Source of the DNA: Chloroflexota bacterium
GTDB taxonomy: Bacteria > Chloroflexota > Anaerolineae > Anaerolineales > Anaerolineaceae
Assembly: GCA_029548365.1 (NCBI GenBank)
Contig: JAKPNN010000003.1
Span: 62,001-126,000 of the forward strand
Length of the DNA: 64,000 nucleotides
Direction: 5' to 3'
The notes beneath the pieces are model-generated. The model saw nothing but the letters and a program-made list of their open reading frames with translations. It was not told the DNA's origin and did not search any database. Below are positions 33,465-43,900 of this stretch, in pieces (position 1 is the stretch's first letter; every line of letters starts with the position of its first letter). The translations under genes and the position numbers were made by a program.

Positions 33465-34313
33465 TTACGGTTGGTCAATGGCAAAATAGTCCACTTCTAC
33501 AAGAATGGGAAGCACATTAAAGGATGACACCCCGAAGCCAACCTGGCCTTCGCGCAGATTGTACTTACGATCCACGAATTCTTTTTCCAAAACTCCGTTG
33601 ACATACAAAGCAAGTTGATTGCCCTGACAAACTGCGGTGTAATAGTTCGCATCCCTGCCCGTGCGGACGTTTTTAGATCCGCCGCTGGTCAAAGTAAAAT
33701 AACCACCGTCCAGTTCAGAGTAAATTAATATGTCATACAGCCCGCCATTGGAAATATTAAACTCATACCAGCCAAAACGATCGCTGTAATTACACACCAG
33801 GCTGACGTTGTTGGTGTTCTTACCCAGGTTTTCAGCATAAACCTCAATGATCACGTCCGAATAATAAAATTCATCATACAAAACATACACATATTGGTTT
33901 CTGCCTTGAAGATCAAAAACCAGGTGACCATAATCGACGTACAGGTCCATTTTGCTTTCATCGCCGTTCATTAAGAAGTAAGACCAGCTCGATAGATCGC
34001 CATCAAATTCTTCGACGAAATAAGCCTGTGGTTCAGCAAACACGGGTTCATCTTCCGGCATTTCCACAGGTTCTTCAACTTCAGAGGACGTTGACTGCGT
34101 AGGCGCGATCTGACGGCTGGGAGAATCTGTTGCTGTAGGGATCACGACTTCTTCAATAACTTCTACCTCAGTTGGTTCTTGGACAATTTCTGTCGGGGGT
34201 ATTTGCTCTGCAGTAGCTGTTGGATCAGGCGGCGTTGAAGTACTACAAGCAAGACTCACCACGATAAAGAAGCTAATTAATAAGAAAATGATTTTAAATA
34301 GTTTACGGTTCAT
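33465..34313 (-). CDS. Lipoprotein with concanavalin-like (LamG/DUF1080-like) domain
   Basis: 282-aa predicted lipoprotein. Signal peptide ends in Val-Ser-Leu-Ala-Cys, then a Thr/Pro/Glu-rich linker of about 90 residues. The C-terminal 190 residues are rich in aromatic and beta-strand patterns (Phe-Asp-Gly-Asp-Leu-Ser-Ser-Trp opening; Tyr-Val-Asn-Gly-Val-Leu; Val-Gly-Phe-Gly-Val-Ser near the end) like concanavalin-type jelly rolls that bind or cut glycans. No catalytic residues can be named. The start at 34313 is preferred over one at 34385 because AGGAG precedes it and it begins the signal peptide. Confidence 0.65.
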   Translation of the reverse strand: MNRKLFKIIFLLISFFIVVSLACSTSTPPDPTATAEQIPPTEIVQEPTEVEVIEEVVIPTATDSPSRQIAPTQSTSSEVEEPVEMPEDEPVFAEPQAYFVEEFDGDLSSWSYFLMNGDESKMDLYVDYGHLVFDLQGRNQYVYVLYDEFYYSDVIIEVYAENLGKNTNNVSLVCNYSDRFGWYEFNISNGGLYDILIYSELDGGYFTLTSGGSKNVRTGRDANYYTAVCQGNQLALYVNGVLEKEFVDRKYNLREGQVGFGVSSFNVLPILVEVDYFAIDQP

Positions 34314-34405
34314 TGGTTCTCCTTTTAGACAAATTATATCCAATATGTTGGTTAAATACAACAAAGTTCGACCATTAGCCGACAAGATCAGGTTGCTACT
34401 GTGGT

Positions 34406-34843
34406 TTATTTTGGAATTGCTCTTTGAGCCAGGCGGTCAACCCGTTCATTGTAAATATTTCCTGCATGCCCGCGTACCCAACACCAGTGGATCTCGTGGC
34501 TTCCAATTTCCTTGTCCAAAGCCATCCACAGATCAACATTGGCCAGTGCTCCACCCTTACGCTTCCAGTTGCGTTGTTTCCAATTTGGAAGCCATTCAGT
34601 AATCCCTTTTTTAAGGTATTCAGAATCGGTATACAGGGTGACCTGGCAGGGTCCTTTAAGCGCATGCAAAGCTTCAATAGCTGCTTGCAGTTCCATCCGG
34701 TTATTGGTGGTGTTCTTAGCCCCGCCGGAGAGTTCCTTTTCGTGATTTCCATGCCGTATAAGCGCCCCCCAACCGCCAGGGCCCGGATTTCCCCGGCAGG
34801 CGCCATCGGTATAGATGGTCACCGCGGATATTTCAGCCATCAT
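34406..34843 (-). CDS. rnhA: Ribonuclease HI
   Basis: 145-aa RNase H1 that cuts RNA in RNA-DNA hybrids. The carboxylate set is in place: Thr-Asp-Gly-Ala-Cys (Asp near 12), Arg-Met-Glu-Leu (Glu near 50), Thr-Asp-Ser-Glu-Tyr (Asp near 72) and Asn-Glu-Arg-Val-Asp (Asp near 134), plus the basic handle Trp-Lys-Gln-Arg-Asn-Trp-Lys. Its start overlaps the stop of the solute-binding protein gene by four bases, so it is the last gene of a three-gene chain. There is no functional link to its neighbours. Confidence 0.96.
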   Translation of the reverse strand: MMAEISAVTIYTDGACRGNPGPGGWGALIRHGNHEKELSGGAKNTTNNRMELQAAIEALHALKGPCQVTLYTDSEYLKKGITEWLPNWKQRNWKRKGGALANVDLWMALDKEIGSHEIHWCWVRGHAGNIYNERVDRLAQRAIPK

Positions 34844-36288
34844 CGTGGTGTGTCCACAAACTCAATGATCTTTTCGTCCAGCTGTTCCAGGTACAGCGTA
34901 ACGTTTCCGCTTTCATCCTGCAAAATCCGATTGGCAGCATCCTGTAACAGCCATTGCGCAATCCCCCACTCTTTGGAAGCGGGCAGAGCCCTGGCAGATT
35001 CCATCAACGCCACCCCCTGCGCCCATTGGGGGTATTCCTCTGCGAAATCGGTCAGCGATTCCATCGCAGACCTCCGTACCGGCAGGGTGAACAAACTTTC
35101 CACAAGCTGGGTCTGTATCTCGGGCTCGAGCAAATGCTTGATAAATAACCAGGTCGCCAGTTCTTCTTCCGGGGTGCTTGCTGTGATCATCAACCCCGGA
35201 CTTTCAACCAGGATAAGCTCTCCTTCAGGTCCCGGGAATCCGATCACCTCCCATTCATCTTCGTTGCTTGCAGTATTCATCCAGCCGGTTTGTACCGCAA
35301 TCTGGTCTAACTGTCCGGCGTACATTAATGCCAATCGTTTAGCAAAATACGCCTGGTGATCGGGTTCTAAAGCAAACCAGATGCATCCCTGGCTTTTAAT
35401 ATCCCAGAGATAACCAAAGCTTTCCTTTCCCGCCTGGTTATTGAACAGGGGGATTTCATCTTCAGGCAATACCCCGCCAAAGGCATAATACCAGCCAGCC
35501 AGCACCCTGGGGTCAAGGTTGATCGCCCAGCCACCGGTACCGCCTACCTTGTCATCGTCCTGCCAGTTGGCAAAGGTCGCCTCGCAATTCTGCCTCGTAA
35601 AGGCATCCAAATCCCGGGGCGCTCCTGAAAAGCCTAAATCCAATGCCCAGCTGCGGTTAAAAAATAACACCGTTGCTTGAGGTATAAAGGGCATGGCAAT
35701 AATTTGCCCGTCTATTTCGAAGGGTTCCAGGAATAGCATCAGGATATCTTCACGTTCTGCTAAACTGAACCCCCACTCGGGATTGTTGAAATAAAATCCT
35801 AAATCCACCAGGGATACGTCTTCCCCCAGGCTGGAACGCAAATATACTGGGGCAGCAATCACGTCAGGGAGATCATCACCAACCTCCATTTGCATGATGG
35901 ACTCCACCAGAGCTGTCTCGCCACTGTGAGGGTCAACCTCCACCTTGATGCCCCAGGGATTAGACCGCGAAAACTCACCGGCTATCCCCTCCAATGTGTC
36001 TGCAGGTCTGCCAACCCAGGGATGAGCAAAGCGGATCAGCGTTCCCTGCAAGTCCTTCGGATCAACTCCCACAGTGGCAAAGCTTTGCGTAGCAGTGACC
36101 GCCGCCGCAGGGGGTTCCGCGGTAGCTGTGCGGGTGGACGTCCTGAACTGGGTTGCAGTGAAAGCCGGTTCTGCGACCTCAGGAACAACTTCAGGCGCAC
36201 AACTCGCGATGGCTAAAAGCGCCAACAAAAGGATAAACATCCCGCGCATACCTGAGAATAAAATTTTTCTTTGCATCCGCTTCCTCAT
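34840..36288 (-). CDS. ABC-transporter extracellular solute-binding lipoprotein
   Basis: 482-aa lipoprotein with signal peptide ending in Ala-Ile-Ala-Ser-Cys, a Thr/Ala/Pro linker, and a family-1-type periplasmic binding fold: Gly-Gly-Trp-Ala-Ile-Asn-Leu-Asp near residue 251, and Pro-Gly-Pro-Glu-Gly-Glu near 365. Such proteins deliver sugars to ABC permeases, but no permease or ATPase gene is adjacent, so the ligand is unknown. Overlaps rnhA downstream and the site-2 protease gene upstream by four bases each, which is an odd mix of functions on one transcript. Confidence 0.85.
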   Translation of the reverse strand: MRKRMQRKILFSGMRGMFILLLALLAIASCAPEVVPEVAEPAFTATQFRTSTRTATAEPPAAAVTATQSFATVGVDPKDLQGTLIRFAHPWVGRPADTLEGIAGEFSRSNPWGIKVEVDPHSGETALVESIMQMEVGDDLPDVIAAPVYLRSSLGEDVSLVDLGFYFNNPEWGFSLAEREDILMLFLEPFEIDGQIIAMPFIPQATVLFFNRSWALDLGFSGAPRDLDAFTRQNCEATFANWQDDDKVGGTGGWAINLDPRVLAGWYYAFGGVLPEDEIPLFNNQAGKESFGYLWDIKSQGCIWFALEPDHQAYFAKRLALMYAGQLDQIAVQTGWMNTASNEDEWEVIGFPGPEGELILVESPGLMITASTPEEELATWLFIKHLLEPEIQTQLVESLFTLPVRRSAMESLTDFAEEYPQWAQGVALMESARALPASKEWGIAQWLLQDAANRILQDESGNVTLYLEQLDEKIIEFVDTPR

Positions 36289-37508
36289 TGGATAATCACC
36301 AGTGGCACCGGGCTGAAGATCAACAGAAATATCACAAGGGCGATTATACCCAGAATTTTATGCGTTCGGTCAATTGGCGTGATCTGATCCAGGGGTTCAG
36401 CATAACGCCTCCCAAAGAATAAGACCAGCGCTGCCCACAACCACCACCCCTGCCAAGCAAATCCCAACAAAATCAAACCTCCCAGGACGAAGGGGAAAAC
36501 TTTTTTAGATCGTTCCTTTCCCAGCAACATTGAAAGGATGTGACCCCCATCCAATTGCCCGACCGGAATCAAATTCAACGCAGTGACGAACAAACCTGCC
36601 CATCCCGCCCAGGCGACCGGGTGAATTTGAACATCAATTCCACCTAAAGGCAGCGGCTGCCCGGTGAAGAAATATCGCAACCAGTAAAAAACAGGCGCTA
36701 TCCCTCCATAGCTGGCGGGCTGCGGGAACAGTTTACCAAAAGTAATGTATTTCGCCAGCAGGTAAAGCACAGAATTCCCCTCCAGAAACTGAACCGTCCC
36801 CGGCGCTATCTCAACAGCTATCGGTCCAACAGTCGAAAGATTGAGGCCGATCATCAATACCGGAAGGGTGACCAGCAGCCCTGCTAGCGGACCGGCGATG
36901 CCAATTTCAAGCATGTGTTTCTTGTTCTTCGGCACCTCTTTCATGCTGATAAACGCGCCCATGGTGCCAAAATAACTGAAGGGAAAAGGAATAAAATAAG
37001 GCAGCGTGACCTTAACCCCGCGCGCGCGACCCGCAAGGTAGTGTCCAAACTCATGCGCCAGTAAAATTCCCAGCAAGCTGACTGTAAACGGCCAGCCCTG
37101 CAAAATAAACCTCACGATGCCCGCCAATGAGTTGAGCATCTGTGTGCTGGCTTCTGTAGCGCTGAATTGAGCGCCCGTAAATAACACGCTGATCAACGTC
37201 AGCACAAACAGCACGATATTCACCCAAATCGGACCAATCTTCGCTTCGGGTCGTTGGCGGGTGATTAAAATCACCTGCCTGTCCCCTTCCTCGCGGAACA
37301 AGGGTAATAAACCCAGCGGTGCCAATGCATCCGCAAGCTCATTGTAGGCTGTTTCGCTATCTGCTGTATACAATTGCCCGTCATAACGCACATGGAACCC
37401 GTGACGAGACCCGCCAGTGACCACACTGAGGATGTTAAAGTATTTGCTGACCAAAAGGGTAATAAACTGCGTATCTACCGGTTGCGCATCCCTCAATTCA
37501 TTTTGCAT
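36285..37508 (-). CDS. Site-2 protease family (M50) membrane metalloprotease
   Basis: 407-aa polytopic zinc protease. An N-terminal soluble domain of about 90 residues precedes six or more transmembrane helices. Zinc site His-Glu-Phe-Gly-His lies near residue 150, and the third ligand is in Gly-Gln-Leu-Asp-Gly-Gly-His near 320. This resembles EGY1-like family members, which cleave proteins within the membrane. Substrate unknown. First gene of the three-gene chain with the solute-binding protein and RNase HI. Confidence 0.88.
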   Translation of the reverse strand: MQNELRDAQPVDTQFITLLVSKYFNILSVVTGGSRHGFHVRYDGQLYTADSETAYNELADALAPLGLLPLFREEGDRQVILITRQRPEAKIGPIWVNIVLFVLTLISVLFTGAQFSATEASTQMLNSLAGIVRFILQGWPFTVSLLGILLAHEFGHYLAGRARGVKVTLPYFIPFPFSYFGTMGAFISMKEVPKNKKHMLEIGIAGPLAGLLVTLPVLMIGLNLSTVGPIAVEIAPGTVQFLEGNSVLYLLAKYITFGKLFPQPASYGGIAPVFYWLRYFFTGQPLPLGGIDVQIHPVAWAGWAGLFVTALNLIPVGQLDGGHILSMLLGKERSKKVFPFVLGGLILLGFAWQGWWLWAALVLFFGRRYAEPLDQITPIDRTHKILGIIALVIFLLIFSPVPLVIIQ

Positions 37509-37638
37509 TGTTTTTCCGATCTCTGTTTATTCCAGGTCGTTATGCCCGGACATCAGGCTTAATTAGACCATAAAATCGCCGGGAATGAAAACGTGTCTGT
37601 GTTTTCCAATCATCGTTCCCTGTGTTAAAATCCTGAAC

Positions 37639-38928
37639 ATGGGTTCATGGTCAAAGTTTCAGAGCTTATTGCTCCAGGGGCGACGATACATCCGCATCTT
37701 CATCCTGGTGGTCCTGATGGCGGCTGTGTTGGGCGGCTCAGCCGTCCCTACTGGTGGGTTAACTTTCCTGGTACGCGCCTTTACCCGCCCGATCGAGTTT
37801 GATTTCAGCACCTGGACCCTGGAAGCGATCGGTGCCAAACTCGCCAGTTGGGGATTAAGCCTGGAGCGATTCCTCACGCCCCAGGCACAATCCGCGCTGG
37901 TGCTGGACCACCTGGCCCGGGTGCAGCGGGTGAATCAACTGAATGCTGAAATGGTCGCCATCTATACCAACCCCAGGTTCACCAATCCCGATCAGGCCAG
38001 CCAATCTGTGCGTGAGGAGCTTAACACTGAGCTGGAGCGGTTGAATTTCACAGCCTCACTGGCTGAGGCAGTCCTTCAAACCCAGCTAATGGCCGTTATC
38101 CAGGAGAGTAGCCTGCACTTTTTAGGACAGGTTTCTCCGCCATCGCTTTACCGGGTCAGCGATGTTCCTCAATCACTCGTCATCTCACCCCGCACCGAGA
38201 TCCGCCAGGTCCTGGACATTTCCCTCACGCCGTCCATCAGTGTCGATCAAAAAAATCAGCTTGAAAGCATCATTTTGACGAAACTGGATCACTCTGCTCT
38301 GGTCGTCCCCATAGGCGGGATTGGCAGCTACCCGACCATGGTCATGCAATCCTCCGACCTGGTATGGCTGACCGAAGTTGTCGCTCATGAATGGGTGCAC
38401 AATTTCCTTACCCTGCGACCTTTAGGCATTAATTATTTCACCAACGATGTATTGCGTACCATCAATGAAACCACAGCCACTCTGGCCGGTCAGGAACTGG
38501 GACGGATGATCCTGGAAAAATACTATCCCGATCACCTGCCGCCCCCAGTTCAGGCACAAGTTCAACCTGCACCTTCTGAAACGGTCTCTCAGCCGGATGA
38601 GTTCAATTATCAGACTGAAATGCGCCTTACACGGGTGGAGACGGATCGTTTGCTGGCTGAGGGGGACGTTGAAGGCGCTGAGGCGTATATGGAAGCCCGC
38701 CGCCAGGTCTTTTGGGAAAACGGCTATCCGATCCGCAAGCTGAACCAGGCGTATTTTGCCTTTTACGGTGCCTACAGCGCGGATCCCGAAGGCGGCGCAG
38801 CCGGTGAGGACCCGGTCGGACCTGCAGTGCAAGCCCTGCGCGCCCAATACGATCAATTGGCAGATTTTCTCAATGCCATCTCCTGGGTAACCTCATTCGA
38901 TGACCTGTTAAAACTGCTGGGACGTTGA
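37639..38928 (+). CDS. Membrane-anchored putative zinc metallopeptidase (HEWVHNF)
   Basis: 429-aa protein with one N-terminal transmembrane helix (about 15-40) and a mostly helical extracytoplasmic domain. His-Glu-Trp-Val-His-Asn-Phe lies near residue 252, a HExxH motif, and a conserved Asn-Glu-Thr-Thr-Ala-Thr about 25 residues later carries a Glu that could be the third zinc ligand. No named family recognised. The start at 37639 is preferred over 37585 because it places the basic residues directly before the membrane helix. Divergent from the site-2 protease. Confidence 0.65.
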   Translation: MGSWSKFQSLLLQGRRYIRIFILVVLMAAVLGGSAVPTGGLTFLVRAFTRPIEFDFSTWTLEAIGAKLASWGLSLERFLTPQAQSALVLDHLARVQRVNQLNAEMVAIYTNPRFTNPDQASQSVREELNTELERLNFTASLAEAVLQTQLMAVIQESSLHFLGQVSPPSLYRVSDVPQSLVISPRTEIRQVLDISLTPSISVDQKNQLESIILTKLDHSALVVPIGGIGSYPTMVMQSSDLVWLTEVVAHEWVHNFLTLRPLGINYFTNDVLRTINETTATLAGQELGRMILEKYYPDHLPPPVQAQVQPAPSETVSQPDEFNYQTEMRLTRVETDRLLAEGDVEGAEAYMEARRQVFWENGYPIRKLNQAYFAFYGAYSADPEGGAAGEDPVGPAVQALRAQYDQLADFLNAISWVTSFDDLLKLLGR

Positions 38929-38930
38929 GG

Positions 38931-39311
38931 TCAATCGTCAAAATCTATAGAACCCTCTCCCAAATCTGGCAGATCTCGTTCGATTTGTTCGGGGTCTTCT
39001 CCCTTCTCTAACCGTGAGACCACCTCATCAAATTCAGGGCCGGTGTCCTCGCCCATCTCCTGACCCATTTTCCGCATCAGCCGGCCAAGTGCCCTGGGAT
39101 CATCTTCAATGCCGGCCAACTGGGTTGGATCGACCAGGTCTTCGATGCGTCGATCCTCAGATTTAGCAACGCGCACTCTGCCAATCCGCCGTTGGACCTG
39201 GGAGCTGCCACAGGCCAAACAGACAACCTCCGCACGATCATACTCAGCGTAGGTCAGGTGAAGCTTAAAACGAGCCTTACAGTCCAAACATTGGTAATTA
39301 TAGGTCGGCAT
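38931..39311 (-). CDS. FmdB-type zinc ribbon protein
   Basis: 126-aa protein. The first 45 residues are an FmdB-like zinc ribbon: Met-Pro-Thr-Tyr-Asn-Tyr-Gln-Cys-X2-Cys, then Val-Cys-Leu-Ala-Cys-Gly. The remaining 80 residues are acidic and helical. FmdB-family proteins are small predicted regulators; the mechanism is not known. The start at 39311 is chosen because GGAGAA lies six bases upstream and the family starts with Met-Pro-X-Tyr. Convergent with the metallopeptidase gene, two bases apart. Confidence 0.82.
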   Translation of the reverse strand: MPTYNYQCLDCKARFKLHLTYAEYDRAEVVCLACGSSQVQRRIGRVRVAKSEDRRIEDLVDPTQLAGIEDDPRALGRLMRKMGQEMGEDTGPEFDEVVSRLEKGEDPEQIERDLPDLGEGSIDFDD

Positions 39312-39439
39312 TGGCATTTCTCCAGTACATGTTATAAAATACATTATAACCAATGACTGAATTTGTCAAATATCAGGGTCAAGGTTTTTTCAGCGTCAGG
39401 TTCAAACATTTTTCACGGGAAGATTGATTGGAATAATAA

Positions 39440-40063
39440 ATGAAAATCGATTTTGAAATCAAACAACCGCAACACACGCCTCTGCTGATTGTTATCTCGG
39501 GGCCTTCAGGGATTGGCAAGGATGCTGTTGTTCAGGGTCTTCGAGCGCGTCAATTGCCTTTTCATTTTGTGGTCACAGCCACCAGCCGCCCGCCGCGAGT
39601 GAATGAGGTGAACGGTGTAGATTATTACTTCTACAGCAAAGAGGATTTTGAAACATTGATTGCAGCAGGTGAGTTTTTTGAACATGCGAAAGTCTACTCA
39701 GATTATAAGGGCGTCCCAAAATCCCAGGCCAGGCAAGGGCTGGAAACCGGGCTCGATGTGGTGATGCGCCTTGATTTCCAAGGGGCAAAAACGGTGCGCA
39801 CCTTGAGCCCGGATGCAATCCTGATCTTCCTGACCGCCAGCAGCAGTGATGAATGGATCCAACGGTTGAAAAGACGGCGCAGCGAATCCGAAGAAGAGCT
39901 GGTTGTACGCATCCAAACCGCCAAACAGGAATACGACTCCCTGGATATCTTCGACTACATCGTCGTTAACAAAGAAGGGCAGCTTGATCGCACGCTGGAT
40001 ATTATCGAAAACATCATCACTGCAGAGCATCACCGTGTCCACCCCAGAAAGGTCCAGCTATGA
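39440..40063 (+). CDS. gmk: Guanylate kinase
   Basis: 207-aa enzyme that phosphorylates GMP to GDP. P-loop Gly-Pro-Ser-Gly-Ile-Gly-Lys-Asp lies near residue 21. GMP-binding residues sit in Thr-Ser-Arg-Pro-Pro-Arg and in Gly-Val-Asp-Tyr-Tyr-Phe near 54, and the lid region carries Arg-Leu-Lys-Arg-Arg. The P-loop has Asp where most Gmk have Ser or Thr after the Lys; otherwise typical. Overlaps the rhomboid gene by four bases. Confidence 0.92.
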   Translation: MKIDFEIKQPQHTPLLIVISGPSGIGKDAVVQGLRARQLPFHFVVTATSRPPRVNEVNGVDYYFYSKEDFETLIAAGEFFEHAKVYSDYKGVPKSQARQGLETGLDVVMRLDFQGAKTVRTLSPDAILIFLTASSSDEWIQRLKRRRSESEEELVVRIQTAKQEYDSLDIFDYIVVNKEGQLDRTLDIIENIITAEHHRVHPRKVQL

Positions 40064-40821
40064 ACGGAGAAACACCGCCACAGGGCGAAGAACAACAACG
40101 CCAGGCTGTGCGGGTGCAGCTGCCCTATCGCAAGCCAATTGTGACCATCATCCTGATCGTCATCACATCAGTGATTTTTATTGTTCAATACCTGGTGCAG
40201 ATGTCGACCGGATATGACCTTCCGTTCTTCTTTGGCGGAAAGATTAATGAATTCATCATGCAGGGTGAGGTCTGGCGTTTGCTGACGCCAGTACTTTTAC
40301 ACGGCGGAATCCTCCATCTTGTTTTAAATATGTATGCGCTGTTCATGATCGGAAACCGCCTGGAACGTTTTTATGGCCCGGGGCGATTCTTATTAATGTA
40401 TGTCCTTTCAGCTTTTGCAGGCAACGTGCTCTCTTTTGTCCTCACCTCTGCGTCGTCTTTGGGGGCGTCCACCGCCATTTTCGGAATCTTTGCCGCTGAG
40501 GGGATGTTCATCTTTCAGAACCGCACACTGTTTGGACCCACCCGTACACGGCAGGCGATCACAAACCTTGTGATGATCTTATTAATCAACCTGGCTTATG
40601 GTTTTTTGGGCAGATCCTTAATCGATAATATGGGACATATCGGCGGCTTCCTGGGTGGAATTTTCTTTGCCTGGAAAGCGGGTCCAACCCTGAAACTGAC
40701 GGGGGCTCCGCCCTTCCTATCAATCAGCGACAGTCGCCGTCGCAGTGACATTGTGATAGCCAGCCTGGTGGTTTTTGTTGGTTTTTCGATCATCGCGTTA
40801 ATCCCCTTCCTAAAAACCTGA
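40060..40821 (+). CDS. Rhomboid-family intramembrane serine protease
   Basis: 253-aa polytopic protein with about seven transmembrane helices. Catalytic Ser is in Gly-Ala-Ser-Thr-Ala-Ile-Phe-Gly near residue 142 and catalytic His in Asn-Met-Gly-His-Ile-Gly-Gly-Phe near 190. The L1 loop Trp-Arg motif (Glu-Val-Trp-Arg-Leu-Leu-Thr-Pro) and the His-Gly-Gly-X2-His-Leu-X2-Asn-Met oxyanion region are present. It would cut single-pass proteins in the membrane. Coupled to gmk by overlap and followed by a strong terminator. Confidence 0.93.
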   Translation: MNGETPPQGEEQQRQAVRVQLPYRKPIVTIILIVITSVIFIVQYLVQMSTGYDLPFFFGGKINEFIMQGEVWRLLTPVLLHGGILHLVLNMYALFMIGNRLERFYGPGRFLLMYVLSAFAGNVLSFVLTSASSLGASTAIFGIFAAEGMFIFQNRTLFGPTRTRQAITNLVMILLINLAYGFLGRSLIDNMGHIGGFLGGIFFAWKAGPTLKLTGAPPFLSISDSRRRSDIVIASLVVFVGFSIIALIPFLKT

Positions 40822-40862
40822 TTCAACCTGAATTTTCTGGTCACAAAGTCCATTAAAAGCAT

Positions 40863-40893
40863 AACGCCGTTCCGGATGTGAACGGCGTTTTTT
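40863..40893 (+). terminator. Terminator of gmk-rhomboid
   Basis: Perfect 10-bp stem AACGCCGTTC/GAACGGCGTT with 7-nt loop, followed by TTTTTT. The minus strand also has a T-poor mirror, so it may be bidirectional with the alpha-2-macroglobulin gene that ends at 40909. Confidence 0.92.
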
Positions 40894-40908
40894 CTTTCAT
40901 CAATCATG

Positions 40909-43900
40909 CTACTCTATAACAAACAGGTTCCCCGCAGTTGTTCCCTGAACCTCCGGGTAGAACATTTGCCAGGAATGGGCTGGCAGTACCTGGTAGGTTC
41001 CGCGCTGATAGGGCAGCAGGTTATAAACCAGTGAATAGGTCCCGGCAGGCACATATTCGGCTGTCCACAATAGATGATCATCATAAATTTGGGGCTGGTC
41101 AAAATACCACCATCCCCATCCGTTTGCAAAAGGTGTCCTGGGATCAAACAACCCGCCTGAACTTTCAAGTATGGTTGGTGAGGTTGAGAACCGGGGATTG
41201 ATAATCTCCGTTCCCGCCGGGATAAAATCTTCAACCATCAGGTTGTACATGCCATTGGGCAGGTTTACCGTCAGCACAACGGTGATGAATTGGGCAGGAT
41301 TGTCGGTGCTGAGTGAAACCGAATCTATAGGCACACAATCTTCGGCGCCCGGGCATCCCTCAACAGCCAGGTAGTAATCGCGTTGTAGATTGATACCGCT
41401 ATTAATCGCCAGTGCATCCGCTGCTGGCTGATAGGTGTTCAGGTCCACCCGGAAATATAATGTGCCTGCACCTTCCCCTTTTTGAATTAATAAGGTGTTA
41501 GGAGCATCAGCATACAGGGAGCTGATTGGTGCCGTGGCAATGACCGTATCGATTGATTCAGAGCCTGCTTCCTGGTTTTCAACGAAAGCCGACTCATTCA
41601 ACTCCGCCTGGAACGTGTAATCTGCCAGGTAATCGCCTGTACCCTCAATCGCCCTGGTCACCGCCATCAGCACCCAGGCAGATTCAAAACTGGAGGACCA
41701 CAACCCTTGCGCATTACGATGACTCATCAGGTAAACCAGGCCCGGGGAAAGGCTTGTTGATGCGGGATCAAGCTGCGCCAGTGTGTAGATCACTGCTGCG
41801 GTATTGAAGACGGGTGTTCCGGGCAGCATCCAGTAAGCACGCTCGCTCTCCCAATGCACACCCGTGGCTGAACGGATCGCTCTGCCTTCAATGTCAGCAA
41901 TCAAGGTGTTCGACCGGGTGAGCATCCCACCCTGCTCTCTGATTGTCAATGCCAGCAGACCCAATGCCCAGGGACTCAATTCGGTCCGAAGGGCATAAAG
42001 GCCGTCGATGGTCGGAGCCAGGTTTAGATCGTGATTTCTGAGGGCATAAACCAGGAAAGTCAGTTCATCAAGCATCCATGCCGATTCCACATCATCCGGT
42101 TGTCTCAATTCAAAAACCAGATAATCTCTTGCACGGGTAACCGAAATCTCGTTAATCTCTAAGCCAGCCTGGTTGGCCATCTCCAGGCCCAATAACACAT
42201 AAGCTGTAATCAATGGGCTGGATTTCTGATCCTCAATGTTGGCTGTTCCCCACCAGGACCAGCCCCCATCGAAATTTTGAATGGACAGCAAATGATTGAT
42301 ACCCGCGCTGGTCACCTGTTCCAAAGATGCTGTCAAAGTGCCTGTGGTAAGGTCTAAATTTTGTAAAACGAGGTAGGCGTTCAGGTTCGCCAACAGGCGC
42401 GAGAGCACGGAAACCGTATCGTCATACGAACCTTCCTCAAGCGCTTCCAACCCTTCAACCAGGCTCGCCAGTAGCGATGGATTTATCGTTAACACCAGTT
42501 CTCCCGAAGATGGGTCGCTCGTGATCGGTAAACTCACCAATTCAAGACGCTCGCTTGCTTCAATCAACTGGCCTGCTGTGCTGAAGGTGTGTGGCATCAT
42601 ATAGCGTTTTACTGGCAAATCTCCCCATATTGGAGCGCTGGCATCAGAATAAACGCCGCCTACAGCCTGAAAAACGAGGGCGACAGAGTCAACGCTCTGC
42701 GCAGTTCCCCACCACGCGACGCGCTGGCTCCGACCCGGTTCAATCGTCACCCGCTGCAACGAGTTCGCATCAGTCAGGTTAAAACCTTCTGCCGCCAGAG
42801 TCACGTCGACCTGCAAGGCTTCATCGGTGTTGTTGTGCACAATTGCAGCCAGCTCAACCTGGTCACCATCCACCAGGAAGCGCGGTGTTACCGGGCGGAT
42901 CATAAGGGGTTTTTGGGTCTTAACCTCAACCTCAACCTGCCCCACAAGGAAGGTGTCACTCAAGCCACGCGCCTCCACAACCCATGTGGTCAGGCTGTCT
43001 GGTAATGGGATGACCAATTGAGCTGTACCGTCCACGCCTGTGATCACATTTGCCTGCCAGAAAGCGGTATCGGGGAAGTCTTCCCTGATTCCAGTTTCAA
43101 CGAGACCATCCGACCCGCCGCCCAGCCCACCTAAATCCAGGGGAACAACGGAGAGTTGTTTGACATAGGTATATAAAGATAAACTGGTTTGAACAGAGAG
43201 CGGTGTATCCTGGTAAATCGCATCAATGATAGGCGGAGTATTGGGCGGCACCAGCGCGAGCAGAGCCTTGTCCACCACGCTTACAGAAAACTCACCCTGG
43301 ATTGGGTTTCCAGCGTGATCGGTGATTTTCAGCTTCAGACTCACATTTTCACCCGGTTCTGTCAGCTGGGGTTCGACTTGCAGTTCCATATTCAGGGTTC
43401 TACTGGCTCGTGAAACCGGTAATAGTATCATTCCCTGCCTGTATCCCGGTCTATCAGCGGCATCCCTACCTAAAAGAATGGCAGAGACATACAGATTGGG
43501 GATCGATTCTTCTGTAATTGGAACCGATACAGTTATTCCCGAACCAGAGATATCAAAGATCTGGCTGCTCAGGACTGAGCCGCGTTCAACTGTCACCAGG
43601 GCTTTGGCGCCTTTAGTGAACGGATTAGGGATAAAGACCTGCGCCACCTGGCCCGGCTGATATTCATCAAGGTCGGGTATCAATTCGATCTGGTTGTAGG
43701 TTTGCACCGGCCAGATGGCGCCGCTCTCACCGCCAACCCAAACCAGCACCTGGGTCAGAGCCTGATCTGCCCTCAGGGTCAGGCGGTATGTGCCAGGATC
43801 AGGTGGAGTAAAACCGATCTGCGCCTTGCCCTCTCGGTTGCTGACCGGGCTTGCCCCGCCGATCAACCTGGTGACCTCCACGTATTCGAATGGCTTTTCC